DNA of 64,000 nt from UBA961 sp014191195 (lineage in GTDB: Bacteria > Bacteroidota > Ignavibacteria > Kapaibacteriales > UBA961), in contig OZ123195.1 of NCBI GenBank assembly GCA_964204605.1, forward strand, positions 1,984,001 to 2,048,000, in the 5' to 3' direction. The notes under the pieces were generated by a model that did no database searches, was not told the origin of the DNA, and saw only the letters and a program-made list of their open reading frames with translations. The position numbers and the translations under genes are program-made. Below, piece after piece: positions 44,801 through 53,706 of this stretch; position 1 is the first letter of the stretch; every line of letters begins with the position of its first letter.

Positions 44801-45537
44801 AAATCATCTATGGTATTAAGGGCATTATTGATACTATCTTCATGATTATCAGGAAATATTCTTAGGATTTCGAATAAAGAATAGAAAGGCTTTGAAAGTG
44901 GTTGTATGATTTTATTGCAAGCTATATCCAATAATTCTTTAGCTGGTTTATATTGTAATTGTTCCAGACTATTAACGGTTTCTATAGGAAAAGAGAGAAA
45001 TGCATTAATTGCAGATAACAGTTTAGATTTTGTGTAGATATCAAAAAGTTTATGGATTCTTGGTTTTAGATCGGGATCTTGTAGATAATCTTCAATCGTT
45101 TTTTCTGCACATGAAATACGCAATGCAATTCCTTCACCTTTAGAAAGTTCTGAAAAATTAGGAGGTATTTCTGCTTCAATAGGATAATCTCTGATGATAG
45201 CAGAACAAAAACTATGAATAGTAGAAATCCTTGCAGCTGGTAATTTTTGTCTGATAGAATCCCATTTTGAAATAAGTAATGGGTCGGGATAATCAGAATT
45301 CATGATATCATCTAATTTTTTTTCTACGGTTTCTACTATACGTTTATGCATTTCAGCAGCAGCTTTTCTGGTAAAAGTAATAGCAACAATAGATTTAATA
45401 TCAATCCCCGGATTATGATCTAAGATGTCTATAAACCTTTGCACAAGTACTCTTGTTTTTCCGCTTCCGGCACCTGCAGAAACAGACATATGTCTATCGA
45501 AAGACATCCCAATAATTTGTTCCCTTGTAGCACTCAT
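41830..45537 (-). CDS. AddA-like UvrD/Rep helicase-nuclease
   Basis: 1235 residues. Walker A is SAGAGSGKTRVLV (about 20-32), motif Ia AITFTRKAAAEM, Walker B FLMIDEFQDTNY, motif III VGDSKQSIYGFR, and motifs V-VI VQCMTIHSAKGLEFPIV and LLYVAFTRAKDH. The C-terminal nuclease has ITIFDVLIENDKGDMEIWDWKTNK, with the D...D-x-K set. This is the AddA arrangement used in double-strand-break end resection. No addB partner lies next to it. Convergent with the PorV-like gene, with a 19-base gap. Confidence 0.92.
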   Translation of the reverse strand: MSATREQIIGMSFDRHMSVSAGAGSGKTRVLVQRFIDILDHNPGIDIKSIVAITFTRKAAAEMHKRIVETVEKKLDDIMNSDYPDPLLISKWDSIRQKLPAARISTIHSFCSAIIRDYPIEAEIPPNFSELSKGEGIALRISCAEKTIEDYLQDPDLKPRIHKLFDIYTKSKLLSAINAFLSFPIETVNSLEQLQYKPAKELLDIACNKIIQPLSKPFYSLFEILRIFPDNHEDSINNALNTIDDLYKKTVFSHQDILIFDSIIQTIEDISQKYLTKEHHINKKLYKLFSQECIEAYTSFMISYPDSLPTINIIKESIACGFPEAEINAIEDSRFISEIGIKAARLFHEIKKEDSILEADDLQTLALQVLQQEAVAKKVRRTLNFLMIDEFQDTNYHQYSLAKSIVTALQPNPEDTHHVNFYIVGDSKQSIYGFRSADVRVFEEAGEDIKKANLKAGKINSFSSIEFSTEQEQMGLLQLHVTFRLMPAIVGFVNVICKAIMPQKSNGYEVGFEPMIAGRGIQALIEKKDIGSITALITQAPPKGEISNGPIEAELVAKKVKQIVLDKSLLVWDIIAEKDEYGNQSEQHVQRQALWSDIAILFSRRTKLNALIAAFKAEGIPYFVNGGFGFYTSSEITDFRSYISFLHSPANDIACAALLVSPFFSIKDSILLEAKQYKSNSLWESFLLLAENIQKEHSHYIFIQRASTILQRIISLSSRLSLPILIRTMIEESAWLQTISYMDNSVQMKANAEKLIELARTFENKGFKGLYDFSEELELLSQDDKEEAAFIPHQENAVQCMTIHSAKGLEFPIVLIYDTNAGFNTSKAHHVHLSSELGLTNNILKIFKSVGANEFSDSIMETIVKEENRNKEIAEKKRLLYVAFTRAKDHLLFSGTISHDGKIAANSLLSLITEGCPFLLDNIMSEHNISSHIQENIIVYNNSVQEEAAIHIPISLECIIENIHKEIIVETKHAEYGELLFNRVKTEFNNEVYSATQIITAKNKPSEYIRQYVYGFPQRNESSFSSLFDEYHDEIHGAKAGILIHNMMEHINEWMNADGEVEHTQFLHIAQSVLHKEYMYDDSQILERLKTECITIVQTKLLVNNISHIQKAQFEHTLTIPFLNDFLITIFDVLIENDKGDMEIWDWKTNKCTLDSDMDLLSDYYTKQMEIYLYMCSLLYPNQEIFRARLLFTRMAKPGAEDEMWSRTITRNKQDIQKIYQELIEDIDVVRELYI

Positions 45538-45593
45538 ATTATCACCGGTGGTATAAGCAAAGTAATGATAGCAAAATACAGTGTATTCCTATA

Positions 45594-45630
45594 AAAAGAA
45601 AGCCCGTTGTAAGAGAACAACGGGCTTTTT
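45594..45630 (-). terminator. Intrinsic terminator downstream of the FKBP gene
   Basis: AAGAAAGCCCGTTGT and ACAACGGGCTTTTT form a strong hairpin with flanking A and T runs, in the gap between the AddA-like gene start and the FKBP stop. Confidence 0.85.
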
Positions 45631-45649
45631 ATGTTTTAGAAAATCTATA

Positions 45650-46357
45650 TTATTTGATTTCTAATAATTCCACTTCGAAGATTAATGTTTCATTAGGCCC
45701 AATAGCATTACCTGCACCACGATCTGCATAAGCAAGATTTGCAGGAATATACAATTTATACTTAGCACCTTTATTCATTAATTGTAATCCTTCTGTCCAA
45801 CCAGGAATAACTCCATTTAAAGGGAATTCAACTGGTTCGCCACGATCTACAGAACTATCAAAAGTAGTTCCATCTAGTAATTTTCCAGTATAGTGTACTT
45901 TAACTGTAGCGCTTGCTGTTGGTTTTGGGCCTGTACCTTCTTTAATAACAGAATATTGCAAACCACTAGCAGTAGTAGTAACACCTTTTGCACTTTTATT
46001 TTCAGCAAGGAATTTTTCGCCTTTTACTTTATTTCCTTCGCCTTTTTTATGTGATTCCGCTTGAGTTTTAGCCATCATTTCTTGTTGATATTGGCCTAGA
46101 ACTTCACCCATTTCTCTTTCAGTTAATGTTGTTTTAGCACCAGTATAGGCATCTTTTAAACCTAATAATAAGATTTCTGGAGTTATATCGGCTTTTTGAT
46201 CTTTAAGATTTTTTCCGATACTTGCACCAATACTGTAGCTGATTTTGTCTTTTTGGCTTTTGGGGTCCATTGTGGCTCCTGGTTCTGGTTGTTGTGAGCA
46301 TGCTTGAATTGAAAACAGTCCAAAACATGCAACAGCTGTAATTGCTGTACGAATCAT
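45650..46357 (-). CDS. FKBP-type peptidyl-prolyl isomerase, lipoprotein
   Basis: About 235 residues from MIRTAITAVACFGLF; a start at 46393 adds 12 residues. The lipobox Cys (SIQAC) follows. An N-terminal dimerisation region (about 30-100) is like Mip/FkpA. The FKBP domain reads GLQYSVIKEGTGPKP, VKVHYTGKLLDGTTFDSSVDRGEPVEFPLN, VIPGWTEGLQLM and KLYIPANLAYADRGAG. It catalyses proline isomerisation of envelope proteins. An intrinsic terminator follows the gene. Confidence 0.93.
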   Translation of the reverse strand: MIRTAITAVACFGLFSIQACSQQPEPGATMDPKSQKDKISYSIGASIGKNLKDQKADITPEILLLGLKDAYTGAKTTLTEREMGEVLGQYQQEMMAKTQAESHKKGEGNKVKGEKFLAENKSAKGVTTTASGLQYSVIKEGTGPKPTASATVKVHYTGKLLDGTTFDSSVDRGEPVEFPLNGVIPGWTEGLQLMNKGAKYKLYIPANLAYADRGAGNAIGPNETLIFEVELLEIK

Positions 46358-46470
46358 GTAGATATCCTTAAAAATTAGAATTAGTAAAAACAACTAATAC
46401 AAAAATAGTAAATATGTGCTAATAGATCTTTTAGCTAAAAAAATTCTATTGATAATGTTATCGAGTTAAT

Positions 46471-47196
46471 TTATTGATCGCGAGTATTTTTCCAAATTTG
46501 TTCCCAATTGTCTAAAGGAGATAAAAAATAGATATCTCCATGCGTTGAATACCCTGGAATAGGAGTTAATAAAGATCTTCCTTCTTTTCTTAGATGAATG
46601 AACATATCAAAATCTCTTGGACATTTCCCCATCTGCGTCCATTTTCGAAGTATAGCTTCATCTTTTTTGATTGTCTTTACTCTGCAGGCAAATGTCATTG
46701 TTGTACTATTTGTTAATTTCCAATGAGAAGATTTTGTTATATAAACCTTTGTAACTTCCCCTCCATCTTTATCTACATAAGGATTTCCACCTTCATCAGC
46801 GATTACATATTTATCTGGGTGATCGTATAAACTGCAATAATCAGCACCCATTTCAATAGCTTCTTCTATCAAAACATCCGAATGTATTTTATGGATATAA
46901 TCATTTTCTAAAAAATAAATAATTGTATCATCTGGAAATGTAAGTGCTTTATCCAAAGCTAGATTAAAAGTTCCTGCCCCATGGCCAACTGACACTTTTT
47001 CTATTGAATCAGGATTAATATACTTCGTAATCATTGTATAGGTGTCTTGGCTAACATTATCGGCAATGATATAAAAGGTGGCATTCTTAAATATATGTAC
47101 AGCATTCTGTAAACAGTTTTCATTATTGATATATGTGGGTTTTTCTTTTTTATATCCAGAATCAGAAATTCTATATATAATAACTGTATCAGCCAT
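46471..47196 (-). CDS. Glycosyltransferase-like protein
   Basis: 241 residues. FLENDYIHKIHSDVL resembles the metal-binding DxD-like position of GT-A enzymes, preceded by TFNLALDKALTFPDDTIIYF. GADYCSLYDHPDKY and a final FDMFIHLRKEGRSLLTPIPGYSTH complete the family-like layout. No membrane segment. It stands alone. The sugar and acceptor are unknown, and the family assignment is moderate. Confidence 0.6.
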   Translation of the reverse strand: MADTVIIYRISDSGYKKEKPTYINNENCLQNAVHIFKNATFYIIADNVSQDTYTMITKYINPDSIEKVSVGHGAGTFNLALDKALTFPDDTIIYFLENDYIHKIHSDVLIEEAIEMGADYCSLYDHPDKYVIADEGGNPYVDKDGGEVTKVYITKSSHWKLTNSTTMTFACRVKTIKKDEAILRKWTQMGKCPRDFDMFIHLRKEGRSLLTPIPGYSTHGDIYFLSPLDNWEQIWKNTRDQ

Positions 47197-47333
47197 TATT
47201 TATTATCCGTATAAAATTATTCACTTCAAAGTAATTCAAAACTAATCATTCAAGAGGATTAAATATATGTAAGAACAAATTTGATACGGGTTTATCTAAA
47301 CAGTAAAAATTCATACTCACTCTGTATATAATG

Positions 47334-48458
47334 TTATTCTTGTGATTTTTTGCTTTGTAATAATAAGGAATAAGCTCCATTTATGACAATTGACTTTTTT
47401 TGTACATCTTCTGTATTGAGTATCTGTACGAAGCCTTTATCTTTAATGCCAGTTTGTATTTCTTTTATAGTATATGAATCGTTTTGTTCTTTGAGAAAGA
47501 TATATTGTTTTCCTTCAAAACTAACGATTGACTCTTCTGGCAAACACAAAACATTAGAATGATTTACCGAAATATCGGCATTCATATACATCCCTGGAAT
47601 AAGCACTTGATCATATTGGTCGAAATGACAATGTACTTCTGCGGTTCCATCGGTTGATATGTCTTTACTGATCAATAATATCTCGCAAGGATATTTTTTA
47701 TCCGGATTGCTATTTGTATACACTATTAGATTTTGTCCAATAGATAATTTTACAATATCTTTTTCAAAAACATGAAGATTTACATGTATATCTTTTGGAT
47801 TTACTAATTCAAATAGAACATCAGATGGATTCACATATTTGCCAATATTCACAAAAACTTTGCTAACAAAACCATTAAATGGTGCATATATTTTTACTCT
47901 TCTTGAGAATGATTGTTCGGTTAAAGTTTTGGCATTAATATGTAATAATTCCAGCTTTTCGGCTAAAGATCTTAGTATTACTTTTAATGATTGATATTCT
48001 GCTTTTGCTTTTTCGAATACTTTATCACTTCCTGCTTTACTTTCATTTAAATCTCTTTGTCTTATAAAATCTGCTTCTGCTTGTTCTAAGCGAACTTTAG
48101 TGGTTAAATAATCTTCTTGTAGCTGAATATATTGTTGATCTTCTAATACTGCAATGACTTGTCCTTTTTTTACATGCATTCCAGGCAATAAATCTGAAGA
48201 AACAAGAAATCCACCCATAGGAATACTTACTGAAATTAAGTTTTGCGGTGGAACATCAATTTTTCCATGCACTTTAACAATTTCTGATATATCCTTTTGA
48301 ATTAAAGCACCAATTGTAATGGAAGAATTCTTTTTTTGTGCATCAGTTAAAGTAATAGATTGAATATGAGTTTCTTGCTCTTTTTGTTGTGTATCGGATG
48401 AAGTATATCCGCATCCAATAAGCAATAAAAGCATAAATAGAAATATAGAATAGTTCAT
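47334..48458 (-). CDS. RND metal-efflux periplasmic adaptor (CusB/CzcB type)
   Basis: 374 residues. The signal peptide has a lipobox (LLIGCG). A barrel-sandwich hybrid with VHGKIDVPPQNLISVSIPMGGFLVS, a long alpha-hairpin with YIQLQEDYLTTKVRLEQAEADFIRQRDL and the beta-barrel portion KIYAPFNGFVSKVFVNIGKYVNPS are typical of membrane-fusion adaptors. It links the inner-membrane pump to the outer-membrane channel. Its start overlaps the channel gene by 4 bases. Confidence 0.9.
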   Translation of the reverse strand: MNYSIFLFMLLLLIGCGYTSSDTQQKEQETHIQSITLTDAQKKNSSITIGALIQKDISEIVKVHGKIDVPPQNLISVSIPMGGFLVSSDLLPGMHVKKGQVIAVLEDQQYIQLQEDYLTTKVRLEQAEADFIRQRDLNESKAGSDKVFEKAKAEYQSLKVILRSLAEKLELLHINAKTLTEQSFSRRVKIYAPFNGFVSKVFVNIGKYVNPSDVLFELVNPKDIHVNLHVFEKDIVKLSIGQNLIVYTNSNPDKKYPCEILLISKDISTDGTAEVHCHFDQYDQVLIPGMYMNADISVNHSNVLCLPEESIVSFEGKQYIFLKEQNDSYTIKEIQTGIKDKGFVQILNTEDVQKKSIVINGAYSLLLQSKKSQE

Positions 48459-49675
48459 TGTGCTAATATATATTGTATATGAGAAACTATGGAATGTAAT
48501 TCATTCAACATATCTAGATAATTATTTTGTATTGAAATTGCTTCATTTTGTAATGTTACCCATTGTAAAAAATCTATTTCACCGGTTGAATACTGTTTTT
48601 CCGCAGCATGAGATATTTCTAGAATCAAAGGCAATTGATGTTTTTGTATAAATTCTAGAGATATACTGTCGGTTTTATATGTAGCAAATGAAGATTGTAC
48701 ATCATTATATAGTTTTTCTTGTTCAGATAATAATTGATGTTCTGTTAATTTTATGTGGGCTTCAGATGCTTCAATAATTGATGATTGTGCCCCAAAAATA
48801 TGCGGTATTCCTATTCCTATAGAAAAAGCATTAAATCTTTGAGATGTTGAATAGGATATATTATCTGTGCCAATTCCTTGAATACTTTGATTAGAAAGGC
48901 CAATAGATAGTTCAGGTAAAAACTTTGCTTTTTCTAAAGATAAACTTGTGTGTGCTTTTTGAATTTTCGACTGATATAGTTTCAATAAAGGGTGATTTTG
49001 CAATTCAGCTGTATCTTTAAATATTGAAGGGAAATCATATAATGATTCTTGTTCTGGAGTATAAGTAGCTTGTGTATGCAGTAATAATTGAAACCGAAGT
49101 ACATTTAATTCAATGTCATTCTGGATTGCAAGTAATTGCAGGGTTATCTTTCCTCTTTCAGCTTCAGCAGAATTTTTTTCTATGATATTAGACTCACCTT
49201 TTTGGAATCTCATGTTTGCTTTATGAGAAAACACACTATTAATACTATCTGAATACTGTAATAAGCGTTCTTTTTCTTTAAGAATAAGAATATGATAATA
49301 CATTTCAGTAACAACTTTTTTAATCTGTTTTTTTGTTAGAGCTATTCCTATAATTGCTTCATCCCATTCATCTTTTAATAAGTTTTTTTGATGAGTATAT
49401 ACTGTAGGAAATTGTATTGTTTGTGAAATACTCAATTTAGTATCATTATAATCACTATTGATTTGTCCGGCTTCAAAAGTAAATCCTGCTTGAGGCAAAG
49501 TAAGCGACCCACCTTTCAATCGCTGATAATAATCTTTAAGCAATTCTTGATTCTTTATTTCCATATTATGTGCCAAAGCCGAATCAATAGCATTTTTTAA
49601 AGATATATATTCAGTAGCATGCAGATATAATGGAGCCATCAAGCACAATAATAGATTAAGAATGTATTGTTTCAT
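48455..49675 (-). CDS. TolC-family outer-membrane channel (CusC/CzcC type)
   Basis: 406 residues. The signal peptide (MAPLYLHA) is followed by ISLKNAIDSALAHNMEIKNQEL, the usual first helix of outer-membrane efflux proteins. Long helices (for example IIEKNSAEAERGKITLQLLAIQND) and a repeated second half follow. It forms the exit duct of the tripartite pump. Overlaps the pump gene upstream and the adaptor gene downstream by 4 bases each. Confidence 0.9.
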   Translation of the reverse strand: MKQYILNLLLCLMAPLYLHATEYISLKNAIDSALAHNMEIKNQELLKDYYQRLKGGSLTLPQAGFTFEAGQINSDYNDTKLSISQTIQFPTVYTHQKNLLKDEWDEAIIGIALTKKQIKKVVTEMYYHILILKEKERLLQYSDSINSVFSHKANMRFQKGESNIIEKNSAEAERGKITLQLLAIQNDIELNVLRFQLLLHTQATYTPEQESLYDFPSIFKDTAELQNHPLLKLYQSKIQKAHTSLSLEKAKFLPELSIGLSNQSIQGIGTDNISYSTSQRFNAFSIGIGIPHIFGAQSSIIEASEAHIKLTEHQLLSEQEKLYNDVQSSFATYKTDSISLEFIQKHQLPLILEISHAAEKQYSTGEIDFLQWVTLQNEAISIQNNYLDMLNELHSIVSHIQYILAQ

Positions 49676-52600
49676 CGTTTTATAATTCTCCTGATATAAG
49701 CTTGAAATACAGATAATTCATTCTGAAGGCTATTTTTCTGTTCGAATAAAATGTAGAGAATAGGTAATATGAATAGTGTAAGGAATGTTGCAATTAATAA
49801 TCCACCGATAACAACAGTAGCTAATGGTCTTTGTACTTCAGCACCAGAACCATTACTTAATGCCATTGGAAGAAAACCCAAAGATGCAACTAGCGCTGTC
49901 ATTAGTACAGGCCTTAATCGTACTTTAGTACCCATAATTACAATCCTATATAGATTTTTCATACCTGAAGATTTTAGACGATTAAACTCTGCAATCAGAA
50001 CAATTCCATTAAGTACAGCAACGCCAAACAATGCAATAAAACCTATGCCTGCACTAATACTAAAAGGTAATCCCCTTAATGCTAGAAATAGAATACCTCC
50101 AATAGCTGATAAAGGTATAGCAGAATAGATAAGAATGCTCAACTTTATAGAATTAAAAGCAATATATAATAAAAGTAAAATGAGAAACAGAGCTACCGGA
50201 ACGGCAATAAAAAGTCTTTTCTTTGCTTCATTTAAATTTTCGAATGAACCACCATATGTTATATAGTAACCAGATGCAAAATATATGTTTTTGTTTACTT
50301 TTTCTTGAACATCATGTACTATGCTTTGAACATCTCTTCCTCGGACATTGAATCCGACGATAATTCTGCGTTTAGTGTCTTCTCTTTGTATTTGATTTGG
50401 ACCATCAATTTCTTTTACTGTAGCTAATTGATATAATGGTATTTGATTTCCATTTTGTAATGGTATTAATAATTGTTGAATATCTTCTACAGAATGCCTT
50501 TTTTCTGATTGAAGTCTTATTACCAAGTCAAATCGTTTTTCGCCTTCATATACCAAACCTGCTGCTTTACCTGCAAATGCTGTATGGACTACTCTGTTAA
50601 TTTCTTCAATAGAAATATTATACTGAGCTAGAATTGGTCTATTATATTCTATAACTACTTGTGGCATTCCATTTACAGGCTCAATAAATATATCTTGTGC
50701 ACCTTGAATGCTACCAACAATAGAACCAATTTTTGCGGCATATTGTGCTAAAGAATCTAGATTTTCCCCAAATATTTTTAATACTATGTCTTGTCTTGCA
50801 CCTGTCATTAATTCATTAAAACGCATTTGCACTGGAAATTGAAAACTAGTTTGAATACCTGGAATTTCTTGCATTGCAGCATTCATTTTTTCTGCAAGTT
50901 CTGGAAATGTTGACGCAGAAGTCCATTGATCTTTATCTTTCAGAATGATCATTACATCTGCAGCTTCCAGTGGCATTGGATCGCTTGGAATGTCCCCTGT
51001 CCCAATTTTAGTAACTACTTTTTCTACTTCAGGAAAACGATTTTTTATGATATGGGCTGCTTTTTGCGTTATATCTATAGATGTTTGCAAGCTACTACCA
51101 GTTAATACTCTGGTTTCCACGGCAAAATCACCTTCTTCTAATGCAGGTATAAATTCTCCACCTAATAAACCTAAAACCACTAAAGAGATAAAAAAGAGAA
51201 CAATAACAGCAGACACAAGAATTCTAGGAATTTTTAATGCTTTACTTAAATAGAATTGATAGAACCGCTCTAACTTAAATAGGAATCTTTCTGATAGATT
51301 TGGTTGATGAAGTATTTTTTTGCTAATGATGATAGAACTCATCATTGGTATATATGTTAAAGAGAGAATAAAGGCACCAATTAAAGCAAAAGCCACAGTT
51401 TGTGCCATTGGTTTAAACATCTTACCTTCTATTCCCTGTAAAGAAAATATTGGAAGATATACTATCAGAATAATGATTTGTCCAAAAACAGCACTATTCA
51501 TCATTTTCCCTGCAGAAAATCCTACTTGATCATCCATTTCTTTCTGCGTGATGTTCTGAATGGCAGAGAATTTTTTACTATGGCTTAATTGATGCATTAC
51601 TGCTTCAACTATGATGACTGCTCCATCGACAATTAATCCAAAATCTAATGCTCCTAAACTCATAAGATTGCCGCTAACACCAAAGATATTCATCATAATA
51701 ATGGCAAAAAACATTGCCAATGGAATAACAGATGCAACTAATAAACCAGCACGTAAATTTCCTAAAAAAAGTACCAGAATAAAGATGACAATTAAAGCAC
51801 CTTCGATGAGGTTTTTAGTGACAGTACCGATTGCATTATTTACCATTTTGGTTCTATCTAAAAATGGCTCAATAATTACGCCTTCAGGCAATGTGGTTTG
51901 AATATGGGCAATTCTCTCTTTTATATTTTTAATAACTTCACTACTATTTCCTCCTTTTAACATCATCACAACCGCCCCCGAAACCTCCCCTTGATCATTA
52001 TAACACATTGCTCCATAACGGGTGGCATATCCAATAGAAATATCAGCAATATCTTTTATTAAAATTGGTATTCCTTGATTGGTATGTTTTATTGGAATAT
52101 TAGCAATATCTTCTTTTGTTCCAATTAGGCCTTCACTTCGAATAAAAAGTACAGTTGGCCCTTTTTCGATATAAGCACCTCCTGTATTTTGATTGTTCTG
52201 TTCTAAAGCAGTAAAGACATCATGTATTGTGAGATTCACTGCCTGCAATTTTTGTGGATTAATTGAAACTTCATATTGCTTTAATTTCCCCCCAAAACTA
52301 CTTACATCTGCAACACCTTTTACGCCAAGGAGTTGTCTGCGAACAGACCAATCCTGAATAGTTCTTAATGCTATTGCATCAAACTTAGATTCATATCCTG
52401 GTTTTGGTTTAACAACATATTGATATATTTCTCCTAATCCTGTTGATATTGGTCCAAGTTCTGGAATTCCAATGGATGTAGGTATAATAGATTGAATGTT
52501 TTGCAAGCGTTCAGCTACTTGTTGTCTGGCCCAATACACATCTGTTTCATCATTAAATACTATGGTTACTAAAGAGAGTCCAAATCTAGAAAAGCTTCTG

Positions 52601-52845
52601 ATCTCTGTCATACCACTAATATTACTAGTAGCTTGTTCTATGGGAAAAGTTATAAGGCGTTCAATATCTGTTGCCCCAAAAGATGGCGCAACTGTTATAA
52701 TTTGAACTTGATTATTTGTTATATCGGGAACGGCATCGATTGGTAATTGTGTGGTTTGATATAAACCATATACAATTAAGCCAATTGTGAATAAAGCTAT
52801 AATAAGTTTATTCTTTATTGAAAACCCAATTATTGAATTGAGCAT
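49672..52845 (-). CDS. CusA/CzcA-family heavy-metal RND pump
   Basis: 1057 residues with twelve membrane helices. Typical HME-RND sequences are TTQLPIDAVPDITNNQVQI, EQATSNISGMTEIRSFSRFGLSLVTIVF, SLGALDFGLIVDGAVIIVEAV (the DFG proton-relay helix) and GIVLIAEFNRLKSSG. It pumps monovalent (Cu/Ag) or divalent (Co/Zn/Cd) cations out across the envelope using the proton gradient. I could not decide the ion class from the residues. First pump gene of a coupled operon with the channel and the adaptor. Confidence 0.95.
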   Translation of the reverse strand: MLNSIIGFSIKNKLIIALFTIGLIVYGLYQTTQLPIDAVPDITNNQVQIITVAPSFGATDIERLITFPIEQATSNISGMTEIRSFSRFGLSLVTIVFNDETDVYWARQQVAERLQNIQSIIPTSIGIPELGPISTGLGEIYQYVVKPKPGYESKFDAIALRTIQDWSVRRQLLGVKGVADVSSFGGKLKQYEVSINPQKLQAVNLTIHDVFTALEQNNQNTGGAYIEKGPTVLFIRSEGLIGTKEDIANIPIKHTNQGIPILIKDIADISIGYATRYGAMCYNDQGEVSGAVVMMLKGGNSSEVIKNIKERIAHIQTTLPEGVIIEPFLDRTKMVNNAIGTVTKNLIEGALIVIFILVLFLGNLRAGLLVASVIPLAMFFAIIMMNIFGVSGNLMSLGALDFGLIVDGAVIIVEAVMHQLSHSKKFSAIQNITQKEMDDQVGFSAGKMMNSAVFGQIIILIVYLPIFSLQGIEGKMFKPMAQTVAFALIGAFILSLTYIPMMSSIIISKKILHQPNLSERFLFKLERFYQFYLSKALKIPRILVSAVIVLFFISLVVLGLLGGEFIPALEEGDFAVETRVLTGSSLQTSIDITQKAAHIIKNRFPEVEKVVTKIGTGDIPSDPMPLEAADVMIILKDKDQWTSASTFPELAEKMNAAMQEIPGIQTSFQFPVQMRFNELMTGARQDIVLKIFGENLDSLAQYAAKIGSIVGSIQGAQDIFIEPVNGMPQVVIEYNRPILAQYNISIEEINRVVHTAFAGKAAGLVYEGEKRFDLVIRLQSEKRHSVEDIQQLLIPLQNGNQIPLYQLATVKEIDGPNQIQREDTKRRIIVGFNVRGRDVQSIVHDVQEKVNKNIYFASGYYITYGGSFENLNEAKKRLFIAVPVALFLILLLLYIAFNSIKLSILIYSAIPLSAIGGILFLALRGLPFSISAGIGFIALFGVAVLNGIVLIAEFNRLKSSGMKNLYRIVIMGTKVRLRPVLMTALVASLGFLPMALSNGSGAEVQRPLATVVIGGLLIATFLTLFILPILYILFEQKNSLQNELSVFQAYIRRIIKR

Positions 52846-52928
52846 ATTATATTCCTTCTGTAACGACCAATATGAATACTATGTTATAAAACACATGAAT
52901 GTTCTAATACAGTGTAATGTACTATGAT

Positions 52929-53315
52929 TTAAATAGAAGATTTTGGAGGTTGCCAAATTGAAGGTAAATCTACAGAATAAGCAGTACTTTGTTTCATTCT
53001 TAATATTAATAAAGAATGTTTTTTGGTTGGTATAAATAGGGATTGATTGATATCTGAATGCGGGATTGACAGCATTATGTGAGAACAATTATCATGAGAT
53101 TTAAAAGGTAATTTCATATCCTTTTCTATATCTGCATCATGATCATCATCGGTGGAATAATGCATATTAAAGAATTCTGAAAATGATAATTCATTATTTG
53201 TATTATGATGTTCGGTATAATGAATGAACAACTGAGGTATCTTACATAATTGATACATCTCGGTAGAAAACACCATGAATATCATAAAAAGCGCTATTGA
53301 AATTATTTTTTTCAT
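52929..53315 (-). CDS. Exported protein with a His-rich central segment, linked to metal efflux operon
   Basis: 128 residues. The N-terminal signal (MKKIISIALFMIFMVF) is followed by LFIHYTEHHNTNNELSFSEFFNMHYSTDDDHDADIEKDMKLPFKSHDN, rich in His, Asp and Glu, and a C-terminal SIWQPPKSS. Proteins with this layout open many CusCBA-type operons in Bacteroidota. It probably binds metal ions before export. No enzyme fold is recognised. It is 83 bases upstream of the pump gene. Confidence 0.7.
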   Translation of the reverse strand: MKKIISIALFMIFMVFSTEMYQLCKIPQLFIHYTEHHNTNNELSFSEFFNMHYSTDDDHDADIEKDMKLPFKSHDNCSHIMLSIPHSDINQSLFIPTKKHSLLILRMKQSTAYSVDLPSIWQPPKSSI

Positions 53316-53395
53316 CTGTACAAATGTAATGATTTTCTGATTAGATCATCTATCATTCATTCCAAATCCTAAGCCGAGGCAAGCCGCGCACATAA

Positions 53396-53602
53396 CTATT
53401 GAATTATTGGTATTGACTTTTGTAACATTGTCCTTTGTGGCCATGATGTATCGTGAGAAACAGGATTAAAAGCTAAACCAATTCCAAAACTTGCTGCTGC
53501 TTGAAAATACTCTTTGGATATAACTATTTGATATAATCCTAGAATAAGAAAGCATCTATAGAGAATTCGATTGATTAATAATGACTTCATTATACTCTTC
53601 AA
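53396..53602 (-). CDS. Small hydrophobic protein, possibly truncated
   Basis: 68 residues: LINRILYRCFLILGLYQIVISKEYFQAAASFGIGLAFNPVSHDTSWPQRTMLQKSIPIIQ. There is one membrane helix and a GIGLAFNPV/W-x-R-x3-QK region recalling a small Bacteroidota membrane protein whose longer members carry a further helix after the QK stretch. It may be truncated at the 3' end. Function unknown. An in-frame start four codons later (53590) is possible. Confidence 0.5.
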   Translation of the reverse strand: MKSIMKSLLINRILYRCFLILGLYQIVISKEYFQAAASFGIGLAFNPVSHDTSWPQRTMLQKSIPIIQ

Positions 53603-53706
53603 TTATGATATAAACTTTTCTTAACAAGTTTTCAAGTATGATTTTATGTATTTTATAAGTGTATTCTAATGAGAAAATATTATACAGTTATCAATGTTCC
53701 CTTCTT

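Noticed and set aside
46471..47196. Calling this gene a specific galactosyl- or rhamnosyltransferase.
   Set aside because: Only GT-A-like features can be seen, and the sequence gives no donor or acceptor.
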